Assembly (NCBI GenBank): GCA_034440615.1
Contig: JAOTOM010002715.1
Coordinates: forward strand, 22,501 to 86,500
DNA: 64,000 nucleotides
From: Ashinkailepas kermadecensis
Taxonomy: Eukaryota > Arthropoda > Thecostraca > Neolepadidae
Reading direction: 5' to 3'
In this document: piece after piece, positions 33,801-45,800 of the stretch
How positions within the stretch are numbered: the stretch's first letter is position 1
Layout of the letters: each line of letters starts with the position of its first letter
Program-made: the position numbers and the translations under genes
The notes under the pieces: model-generated
What the model was told of the DNA's origin: nothing
The model's input: only the letters and a program-made list of their open reading frames with translations
Databases searched by the model: none

Positions 33801-36800
33801 TGACGACCAGCCAAAACAAACTCCGCATCAAAAACGTCGCCGACGTGTGACCCGCCCGACGTGTGACCCGCCCGACGTGTGACCCGCCCGACGTGTGACC
33901 CGCCTGACGTGTGACCCGCCTGACGTGTGACCCGCCCGACGTGTGACCCGCCCGACGTGTGACCCGCCCGACGTGTGACCCGCCTGACGTGTGACCCGCC
34001 TGATGTGACGCCCGGCCGGCGGCTCACCTGGAACAGCGGTGTGGGCGGCGCCGAGCTGAAGCCCGACTGCTGTGAGCCGGCGGCCGGCGGCGCCTGGTGT
34101 GTGGGCGGCGGCCCCTGACCCTGGCCGGGGCCGCTCCAGCTGCCCGTCAGCGGCGGCGGGCGGCTGACGCCGGCGCCGGCCGCCGTCAGCGGCGGCGGCT
34201 GACTCAGCAGCGAGCGCGTGCCCGAGCTGGTCGGCGTCGTCTGGCCCCAGCGGCCAGACGACGCCGGCGGCCGCGGGCTGTCGCCGCCGGCGCCCAGCGT
34301 CGACGTGTTGCTGCCGCTGTAACGACACGCCGCGTCACTGTAACGAGGGTTACAGTGTTAAAATAATGGTTTTTCGTTAGGTGTGAGATGTCGAAACGAG
34401 CATAGCAGGATGTCGAAATTTGCTATGGAATTAGTGTAATTTAAAATGCTTTTGATGTCTTTCAGAGTAAAACTTGAGTCCATGGTGTAGGTACTTATGA
34501 CTGAACCTTTGTTTTGAATCATTTGTTTTGAGATTCATAATTTAAGAAGAGCTATATTCGGGATATATAGGGAGAATACTAACTATGCTATAAACTGGTA
34601 TTGTATGCCATATCACATTATAGGTCATCCCTTTGCCTGAAATTGCCTTGCAAAATGTTTGTGCATCACCATTCCTAATCGAGAGCATGCACATGTTATT
34701 TATCAACGAGAACTGTTAGAAAGGTGACTGAAGACTTCATAAGCATTCATCAACGAGCAAGATGCCGATACTTCTTGGAGAATGACGTCGATTGAGTATT
34801 CTGAAAGTGGTATATTCCACCCTATTTCACGAATAATTTATCACTGCTGTAACGACACGCCGCGTCAGCCCACAGCCGAACTAAAACAGACCATCAAGCA
34901 ACAGAGCTCCCAAAACGCGCTAAGAAGCTTACTTGGTTTACCATGTGCACCACACAACAAAGATATCCCGTCCGGCTGCGTCCGGCTCCAACAAAGATAT
35001 CCACCAACAGCCCGGCTGCGTGGCATGGGCCGACACTCAACTTCGGACACATCCCGAACACAACATAATGCCACAGCTGACAAACTAACTACCTTATTAA
35101 CTTTGCGTGTAAAGAAAATATACGACCTTCAATATACCAGGTGCTGAGTTGACATCAAAAGTAATGATACAGATTATACTTTGAATTATATTGAAGGTAC
35201 TTTGAAGTATATTGAAGGTCGTATATTATCTTTACATGCAATGTCTAAAACCCAGGAGCACCTTAGAGCCATTCTTCGTTGTATTATATCCTATTAACTC
35301 CGAATTCGGTACTGCCTCGATTGTCAAGGACATGTCGCACCCACCAAAGAAAGGCCTAGCATGACTGCGATGCCCGGTCTGCGCCAACCCCTGGCAAACC
35401 CCAGTTGAGAGCACCATCTCACCCTATACCCAGCTCGAGACACGACACGACAGACCGCCACCCCACCCCTACAGCCAGCTGGAGACACCACACGACAGAC
35501 CGCCACCCCACCCCTACAGCCAGCTGGAGACACCACACGACAGACCGCCACCCCACCCCTACAGCCAGCTGGAGACACGACACGACAGACCGCCACCCCA
35601 CCCCTACAGCCAGCTGGAGACACCACACGACAGACCGCCACCCCACCCCTACAGCCAGCTGGAGACACCACACGACAGACCGCCACCCCACCCCTACAGC
35701 CAGCTGGAGACACCACACACCCACCCCTACAGCCAGCTGGAGACACCACACGACAGACCGCCACCCCACCCCTACAGCCAGCTGGAGACACCACACGACA
35801 GACCGCCACCCCACCCCTACAGCCAGCTGGAGACACCACACACGACAGACCGCCACCCCACCCCTACAGCCAGCTGGAGACACCACACGACAGACCGCCA
35901 CCCCACCCCTACAGCCAGCTGGAGACACCACACGACAGACCGCCACCCCACCCCTACAGCCAGCTGGAGACACCACACGACAGACCGCCACCCCACCCCT
36001 ACAGCCAGCTGGAGACACGACACGACAGACCGCCACCCCACCCCTACAGCCAGCTGGAGACACCACACGACAGACCGCCACCCCACCCCTACAGCCAGCT
36101 GGAGACACCACACGACAGACCGGCACGGTGTCGCCGCCCACTGCCCACCCCATGAGCGGCTCAACTCACGTCAGCGGGCCCATCAGGGGTCGCGGCGCCG
36201 GCCGGTTCTCGAACGTGGTCCGTCCGCTGCTGAAGCGGCCGTAACCTGCGGACCGGCACACCGGGTCAGACACCTGCCGGTACACCTCGCCAGTCACCGT
36301 ACCGGTACACCTAGCCAGACAGTGTCGGTACACCTCGCCAGACAACGCACCACTGCACCACCGGCACGCAGGATGAGCATCATCTCCGATACACACAAGG
36401 CAAACATCTCATTTTCATTCATCATTAATCACTGGTTGGCTAGTGAATGTAAAACATCATCCACTCTGGTCGCCGGAATGGTAAACAGGACGGCAAAACA
36501 GAGGTAGATATGCCAACACATACATGCCAGCCAGTTCTCATTCAGCCCCACCAGAGGACGGCCGGTGGTCCATACATTGGACTATTGACGAAAATGCGCA
36601 ATAAGTGAATTATTCGAACTCAAACAGCATGACAATCATCACCATCAGCAGCAATCGCCAAACGGCATCACGCAGAACACGTCACAGCATAACGGGAAAC
36701 GAACACTTTCTCAGACATTCTGTATCTGAAAACATTTCTGCACTGCAGGTTAAAACTGGACAGCATCAGCTTCACATGTACTTCCCACACAAGTATGTAA

Positions 36801-39800
36801 AATAAATGCAAGGGTCACGAAACACCAAACACTCCACCACCACCAGCAGATCACACACGTCGCTCCCTCCACCACCACCAGACCACACACGTCGCTCCCT
36901 CCACCACCACCAGCAGACCACACACGTCACTCCCTCCACCACCACCAGCAGACCACACACGTCGCTCCCTCAGCCATCAAACACTGTGATGACCATGAGC
37001 CACATGTACTTCCCACACAAGTATGTAAAATAAATGCAAGGGTCACGAAACACAAATGCAAGACGACACCCAAAAATGAGAAGCTATTTCACACACCACA
37101 CCATTCAAATTTCCCACGTTTCCCAGCACCACCAGCAGATCATACACGTCGCTCCCTCCACCACCACCAGCAGATCACACACGTCGCTCCCTCCACCACC
37201 ACCAGCAGATCACACGTCGCTCCCTCCACCACCACCAGCAGATCACACACGTCGCTCCCTCCACCACACCAGCAGTCTCCCTCCACCACCACCAGCAGAT
37301 CACACACGTCACCTCCACCACCACCAGCAGATCACACACGTCACTCCCTCCACCACCACCAGCAGATCACACACGTCACTCCCTCCACCACCACCAGCAG
37401 ATCACACACGTCGCTCCCTCCACCACCACCAGCAGATCACACACGTCACTCCCTCCACCACCACCAGCAGATCACACACGTCGCTCCCTCCACCACCACC
37501 AGCAGATCACACACGTCGCTCCCTCCACCACCACCAGCAGATCACACCACGTCGCCCACCACCACAGATACACACTCCTCCACCACCACCAGCAGATCAC
37601 ACACGTCGCTCCCTCCACCACCACCAGCAGATCACACACGTCGCTCCCTCCACCACCACCAGCAGATCACACACGTCGCTCACACACGTCGCTCCCTCCA
37701 CCACCACCAGCAGATCACACACGTCGCTCCCTCCACCACCACCAGCAGATCACACACGTCGCTCCCTCCACCACCACCAGCAGATCACACACGTCGCTCC
37801 CTCCACCACCACCAGCAGATCACACACGTCACTCCCTCAGCCATCAAACACTGTGATGACCATGAGCCAAGATCGCTTGCAAAACATTGCTTGCAAACGT
37901 TGGCGACGTACCTCCGGTGCCGTATCCGGCCGTGCTGTTGGAGCCGCCGCCGCCGGCGCGGCTGTCGTCCCTCTTGGGCGGCGGACCCTCGCCCAGCTCC
38001 GCCATCAGCGACATGTACTGCACAACCGACAGGTGACGTCACACACACGCTCGGCCTCGCCAGCCCAACACACACGGCGGACCCTCGCCCAGCTCCGCCA
38101 TCAGCGACATGTACTGCACAACCGACAGGTGACGTCACACACACGCTCGGCCTCGCCAGCCCAACACACACGGCGGACCCTCGCCCAGCTCCGCCATCAG
38201 CGACATGTACTGCACAACCGACAGGTGACGTCACACACACGCTCGACCTCGCCAGCCCAACACACACGGGGACCCTCGCCCAGCTCCGCCATCAGCGACA
38301 TGTACTGCACAACCGACAGGTGACGTCACACACACGCTCGGCCTCGCCAGCCCAACACACACAGCCTGTGGAACACAGCAGGAATGTGCTGGATTTAAGC
38401 ACGGAATATTAGCAAAGAACACACGTTGAACAATGCAGCTGTTTCGCAGTTGCGAACAGCTGCTTAGCAACGGCACGGAATTATTTTATGTCAGGAACGA
38501 TGTCTGCTAACCCAGTGCACTGATCTAGCGCCCATAGTACGCAGCCATACTATTGTGTAGTTTGTTCTGCTGTTTGTGATTTGCATAACAACTTTACACT
38601 ATGATCACGGAAGTCAATTTGAAAAGCTACCCTTGCCCCTTCTACTTCACTACCTCAATGTATTAAGGCGTTGTCCAGTTGTGATGTGGCCATCGCTGAC
38701 CTCGTCCATCCCCTCATCTGGTGACCATAACTGACCTCGTCCGTCCCCTCATCTGGTGACCATAACTGACCTCGTCCATCCCCTCATCTGGTGACCATAA
38801 CTGACCTCGTCCATCCCCTCATCTGGTGACCATAACTGACCTCGTCCATCCCCTCATCTGGTGACCATAACTGACCTCGTCCATCCCACCATCTGGTGAC
38901 CATAACTGACCTCATCCATCCCATCATCTGGTGACCATAACTGACCTCGTCCATCCCCTCATCTGGTGACCATAACTGACCTCGTCCATCCCCTCATCTG
39001 GTGACCATAACTGACCTCGTCCATCCCCTCATCTGGTGACCATAACTGACCTCGTCCATCCCCTCATCTGGTGACCATAACTGACCTCGTCCGTCCCCTC
39101 ATCTGGTGACCATAACTGACCTCGTCCATCCCCTCATCTGGTGACCATAACTGACCTCGTCCATCCCCTCATCTGGTGACCATAACTGACCTCGTCCATG
39201 CCATCATCTGGTGACCATAACTGACCTCGTCCGTCCCTCATCTGGTGACCTTAACTGACCTCGTCCATCCCCTCATCTGGTGACCATAACTGACCTCGTC
39301 CATCCCTCATCTGGTGACCATAACTGACCTCGTCCATCCCCTCATCTGGTGACCATAACTGACCTCGTCCATCCCTCATCTGGTGACCATAACTGACCTC
39401 GTCCATCCCCTCATCTGGTGACCATAACTGACCTCGTCCATGCCATCATCTGGTGACCATAACTGACCTCGTCCGTCCCCTCATCTGGTGACCTTAACTG
39501 ACCTCGTCCATCCCCTCATCTGGTGACCATAACTGACCTCGTCCATCCCCTCATCTGGTGACCATAACTGACCTCGTCCATCCCCTCATCTGGTGACCAT
39601 AACTGACCTCGTCCATCCCCTCATCTGGTGACCATAACTGACCTCGTCCGTCCCCTCATCTGGTGACCATAACTGACCTCGTCCATCCCCTCATCTGGTG
39701 ACCATAACTGACCTCGTCCGTCCCCTCATCTGGTGACCATAACTGACCTAATCCATCCTACAGTTTGTAATGACGACTGACCATCTCGTCCATCATACCC

Positions 39801-42800
39801 CCCATCTGGTGGCCCTGACCGACCTCCTCGTCTATCTTGGTGCGGTCCCCGCCGCCGCCGCCCATGCTCTCGCGGCCGCCGCCGCCGCCGCCGCCACCGC
39901 GACGCTGCCGACAGTCCCTGGCGATGTGGCCGGCGCCGCCGCAGCTGTTGCAGATCACGTTGTTGGTGATGTTCGGCTTGTCCGGACACTGCGGGGAGAC
40001 GTTAGATGTTAGACGTTAGATGTTAGATGATGATAGATGACATGGTGGCGTGATGTTAGAGACACGAGACACGGAACGCCACTGCTGCAGGGACACGATA
40101 CACGGGCTAGACAGTTCAGATGCCGCATGTAGATGCAGTACACAGGGAGGCATTCATATGTTCTAAATGGGCGCTACATGACCGATGTAGTCGATGCGCC
40201 CTAAAGCCCTAATAACTAACTCATACGTTCTAAAGTTCACAATTTCCAACGTTAATAATTTCCATTATTAATAATTTCCATTCCAGTTTTGGGAAGTTCA
40301 TTCCCAAAACTGTGGAAGTTAGCCATCAAATTGGAAGTTAACTTACAAAAGTCAGAACGTTAGGCAAGATTAGGTTACTTAGGCTAGGTTAGGTTTCGTT
40401 TGGTTCCTATCCAGGCTACTTTGGAAGTTCACTTCCAATGTTGGGGAGGGAGCGGCTCCCTCCCCTAGATCAGTGGGTAGGGCATCGGACTCTTGACCGC
40501 AAGATTGTGGGTTCGAATCTCACAACCGACGGCATTACCGAGTCCACCCGCGACCAGTCGGCGTGGTCGCTACGCTATATGTTGGCGACGCTATATGAGC
40601 CAGCGGTTGAATGCGTCGTAAAAACACAAGGTTCTTCTTCCAATGTTGGGGAAGTTAACTTCCAATTTGGAATCTAACTTCTAATCTGGAAATCATGAAC
40701 TTTGGAAAATATAAACATCTACTGTTTGGGCTGTTTTTGAAACTCACTTCCAATTTTTGGAATTGAGCTTCCGGTCTGGAAATTATGAAGGTTGGAAGTT
40801 CTGAACTTTGGAAGATACAGTATGCCACCAGTACATGACTGCATAAATATTCAGTATTTGCGTGGAAAATGACAAGGAACCGAATAAAATATTTGCATCT
40901 GAGGGCGTGGCAATGAAACCATATATTTGTTTTAAAATTTCGATTTTTAAGCACCAAAATAAATTACATTTTATGAATGATATCAAATGCAGCAAAATGA
41001 ATGGCATTTGTTTCTATTGATTTACTATTTGGGCTTAAGGGCGCGCCGACTGCAGGGTCATTTGGCGCCCATACCTTTCTTTCTAATAAGTGGTGTTGCG
41101 CACCACACAAGAAAAATACATGACAAATAATTTAAATTGGACGCAATGTATTTCAACATACCACATAGGAAAAATGGACATCGTGGACATCAATATCAGA
41201 ACAGTAAACAGGACGTACGACTATAATAAATTTCGACCAGTGGTTGGCTCACCAGGGTGCAGTTGGCGCCACAACCGGTTTGTGGCGCAGGGGGAGGGGT
41301 GAGAACGTGTCCGAAAGGCACAGAGTCGAGTCCAGGACAGGGACCGGTGGATGGACGAGTCGGCGCCAAACAAGTAGGAGAGGGAAGACGACGAGGTGAC
41401 GAGAACGGCCCAGCAGCGGACCAGCACGCCTGCCTCAGCCGCAAGCCAAGCCGCAGAGACGCCTGCCTCAGCCGCAAGCCAAGCCGCAGAGACGCACGCG
41501 TACGCCTTCACAAGACTTCGCCACACAACTCCTGGGCTAGGTGGTGGTGCAGATTGGTGGTCAGGGACACGACAGCTGTAATGACAGGAACTGGAGCACA
41601 AACTGATGATAGGCAGCGCGGACGATTGATGTGTGTTGGGCGGATTGTCGACTCGTTTTAGCAGGAATAAAGCGCGATTTTACTACCCAACAGGGTTCAG
41701 TCATACCACCCAGCAGCGACGGCCTACAACACCAACAGCCCATTCCACAACACCCGACATCGTGTAGAGGCTACCACACCAGCAGTCCACCCCACCAGCC
41801 AAGGGTGGGCTCGGGCCGTTGCCGGGACCACAGCGCAGTCTATCTCACCTGCCAGCTCTTGTGGTTGTTGGCTCCGCAGTTGTTGCAGCGCGGCCCCTCC
41901 TGCTCGCGCAGCGTGCCGTTCAGCAGCGCCAGCTCGCGCAGCTGGTTACGACGCAGGTCGTTCTGGTCCTCGGGCACCTGGCCAACCACGCGACAGTCGT
42001 CAGAACGGCCGGCGGCGGGTCATCAGGTCGGCCCCCCCACCCCCGCGGGGCAATAGGGCCGCCACCCCACCCCCGGCGGTCAAAAAAACCCCCCCCCCCC
42101 CCCCGCGCGGCACCACCACCCCCCACCCCCCCCCCGCCCCGCCCCCCCACCCCCCCCCCACCCCCCCCCAACCCCCCCACCCCCCCCCCCCCCCCGCCCG
42201 GTCAACCCCCCCACACCCCACACCCGCGCCCCTCACCCCCGCCCCCCCACCACCCGGGCCTCAACCCCCCCCCCACACCACACCCCCGCACACCACCCCC
42301 CCCACCCCACCCCCGCGTCACATAACTTCCGCCACACCACCCCACCGGCGGGTCATCAGGTCGGCACCACCACACCGGCGGGTCATCAGGTCGGCCACAC
42401 CACACCGGCGGGTCATCAGGTCGGCCACACCACACCGGCGGGTCATCAGGTCGGCCACACCACACCGGCGGGTCATCAGGTCGGCACCACCACACCGGCG
42501 GGTCATCAGGTCCACCAGCCTGCAGACCTGCTGGGGGCCTGCTGGCCAGCCGTCGCCGCCGACCAGCCACCGCCGCCAGACACACTGACACCGGGCCGAG
42601 TCAACTGGGCCGCTGCGCTCGGGTGCGTCCACTTCACGGCCACTTTACACTCATTCTTCGCCCGACTAACTACACGACACTAAACTGAGGGCAACACACG
42701 ACAGAGCCAACAGCACAGGCCGGGCGGCCCACAACTGCAGGCGCCACGGCGCCACGACGCCACGGCTGCATCGATCCTCCCCGGCTGAATCCGGACCGGC

Positions 42801-45800
42801 GCGGCCACTGGCCGGGAGTCCAACGTCCGACACCCGCCCCGTGCCTGCCCACTACACTGGTGTCTGATGTCACACACCGTACACATGCGATGACGACGCA
42901 GTGAGGACTGTGACTGTGAGGCACGCCACTGGACCGTCAGCCGTGCTGACCTCGACGCCACGCCACTGCCCCGTCGGTCAGTGGGCCGTACTGACCTCGA
43001 CGCCCTGGCGGATGATCTCCTTGATACGGTCGACGGCGCGCTTGACGCACTCGGGGTTGATGCTGCTGATGATGGCGTGCAGCGGCTCGTCCTCGCCCGG
43101 CATGGGCAGGCCGTCCTTGCGGCCCACCTTGCCCTCCTTCACCGAGCCCTTGCCGCGCAGGATGATCTTGGCGCCAGACTCCTTCTCCAGCGCTGGCCGC
43201 AGACAGCACAGGTCAGCACAGGTCATCGCTTGGCGCCCCGACTCCTTCTCCAGGGCTGGCCGCAGATTGCACAGACCATGGCGACAATCTGTCTGAATGG
43301 GCGAACTGTCTGATCAGATAGGAGCTCAGTTGGTAGAGCGTCGGACTCTTGATCGCAAGATTGTGGGTTCGAATCTCACAACCGACGGCATTTACTGACT
43401 CCACCGGCGACCAATCGGCGTGAGAGGTTGGCGTCGCTATATGACCTAGCGGTTGAATGCGTCGTAAAAGAACCCAAGGTCCTTCTTAGACCCTTGACTT
43501 TTCTCAGGACATTCTAGGTCATTGATCTAATTTACCTTGAGATGACCTTTTCAGGGCTTCTGGGTCAATTGCTGTTAATGTGGATGCCGAAACCGAATTT
43601 GGCGTCCATTGTAGGCTCAAGGTAAGGAAAATAATGTTATAAGGGTATCTCCCTGGAGTTTCCAAAACGATAAAATGAGAATGGGCAAGAATGGGCAAAC
43701 TGTCTGATCAGATGGGGTCACCACGGGTCACGGCAGTGTCCAGGTAGCGCTAGCTGGGGTCACGGCAGTGGTAACAAGGAACTCAGGTCACGACAAACTG
43801 GGCACGGACTCCACTCACCCGTCGAAGTTGCTTGGGCTCAGGGTCAGGGCTAACGGTTAACGGCGTAAGAGTTGCACTACCCTAACGCGCTCGCCTGACA
43901 ACCTGGAAGTCCGACAAAGCAGCCAGGACAACTGAGGTCGTGTTTTTCAGCTACAACCTGGACAACTGGGAGCGTGAAAGGGCAGCGTGAAAGGAAAGAG
44001 CATCTCTGAAGTCAGGTTATGTTTAGGTGGTTGAGACCAATCGTCTGATCGCACGCCAACGGCGAAGTAGACCAGTGAGCCAAAAGCGTCAGGATTTGGG
44101 CCGGAGATGACAAACAGCAAAGATCGATTTTACGCTATTATCTGACCTCACAAGCAACCTACCACTCCCACATTTCAACCTACCACTCCCACATTTCAAC
44201 CTACCACTCCCACATTTCTATGCCGAAGTACGAAAAATAGAACGGAAGTCCACGACAATTGCACCGGAAAATGATGAAGGCTAAAAAATGAACTGACATG
44301 AAAAGGATGAATGCTGAAACAAACTGATATAAGGCGGCTCAACGTTAATGCATTCGCCGGCTGCCCCACCAAACCGCGCGGGTTTGCATCCAGAAACTTG
44401 GTCATTATTCCCAGGTTTTACTGCAAATTGTCCATCCCAACGTCATCCCTCGAGTGTCAGCTTCGGGGTCCTGCTGCAGATTGTCCAGCCCAGTGAAAGC
44501 AGACGAAAAAGTTCACGGAGCCTGCTGCAGATATTACCCAGCCCAATGGGAGTCGACGAACAAGTTCATTCGGAAAGACGACAACGACGTCGCTAAGACC
44601 ACGGCCGGCCAGCACGTCAGTCCGGGTGGCGGGAAAACGCTGTCCACGTGGCGGGAAGTAAACCAACACCATCCCCATCCCCATCCATCCATTCAGCGCG
44701 CGTCGCCGACGGCAATGAGGAGCGCGTGTGCCTGCCGCACTCCAGCTGGCAGCGGTCCGGCTGTCCGGGGCCGGCCAGTGTCGTGACCTCGCATGACCTG
44801 ATGTGATCTGTGGTGACCACACGACCTGAAGTGACCAAGTGTGATCCGGCAAGGCCTGCTGATCGATCATTTGGGCTTAAGGGCGCGCCGACTACGAGAT
44901 CATTTAGCGCCCATCCCAGCGCCGTACAGGCCAAATACCAGCTGGGCGGGTATTTATCAGATGTGACCTGTCGTCACATCTGGTCGGTACTCACACTTGA
45001 GCGTGTTGCCGCGCGGACCGATCAGCAGACCGACGAAGTTGATGTCCGGGTGCTCCTCCTGCGGGATCACTATCTTGTCCGTCACCCGAGTCGTCGGCGG
45101 CCTGCGGACCACCGGGCGACGTCACACTCAGACCATGCGCACAGTGGGGTATCCCAGAGGCGGAGATCACCGAGCAACCGCCTCCCCTGGCCTGTCAAAC
45201 CTGCGTGCTGCTCGTGTCTTTACAAAAAGCAGTCTTGATTGATTGAGTATTTGGGTTTAAGGGCGCGCCGACTACGACGTCATTTAGCGTCCATACAAAA
45301 AGCAGTCACTAAGCTAAATTTACACCTGACGGCCATCAGCTTGGCTCACTGAGAACCCAAAACGCCGCTGTCTTTCCACGGCAGCAGCGATCATAATTGG
45401 CAGCAATGACGTCATAACTGCACTGAACAAAGCCAACGGACAACAGCCATGCCGCCAAAGACAACTGTGACGTAAGACGACTCGATGCCTGGTTATGGCT
45501 GGGGTGTAGACTAATACAACTCGATACCTGGCTATGGCTGGAGTGTAGACTAAGACGGCTCGATACCACAGCCGCGGCAGTTCTGCGCGACTACATTTCC
45601 TGCCGCACAGCGACTACCGTGAGAGACTACACCGTAAGACTACAACGCGACAGCGAAGGGTAAATTTACGTTTGAATTGCTGGAATTGGACAGTAGTGTG
45701 CAGGCCACCGAATTTGGACAAGACTTAAGTTTCGTGTGTGACAATCTTTTCTTGCATTTACCTTTGCGCCTTTGATCCCTTTATACAACAAAACAAGAAA

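Noticed and set aside
34028..34328. Alternative minus-strand frame of SF1 exon 11 starting MSLQRQQHV
   Set aside because: It does not match the phase-2 end of exon 10; the chosen frame joins both neighbours.
38696..39752. CRISPR-like regular array
   Set aside because: Units are contiguous with no unique spacers, and the sequence is eukaryotic; it is a minisatellite.
39758..39823. Direct read-through of SF1 exon 8 (VGQGHQMGG...) as normal coding sequence
   Set aside because: The frame stops shortly after, and joining at the GAG|GTCGGT donor restores the conserved [13 protein letters not shown]; partial retention remains possible and is listed as a finding.
43320..43395. A tRNA-Lys gene
   Set aside because: D, anticodon and T arms look good, but no acceptor stem forms and the same tail follows as in other SINE copies, so it is a SINE head.
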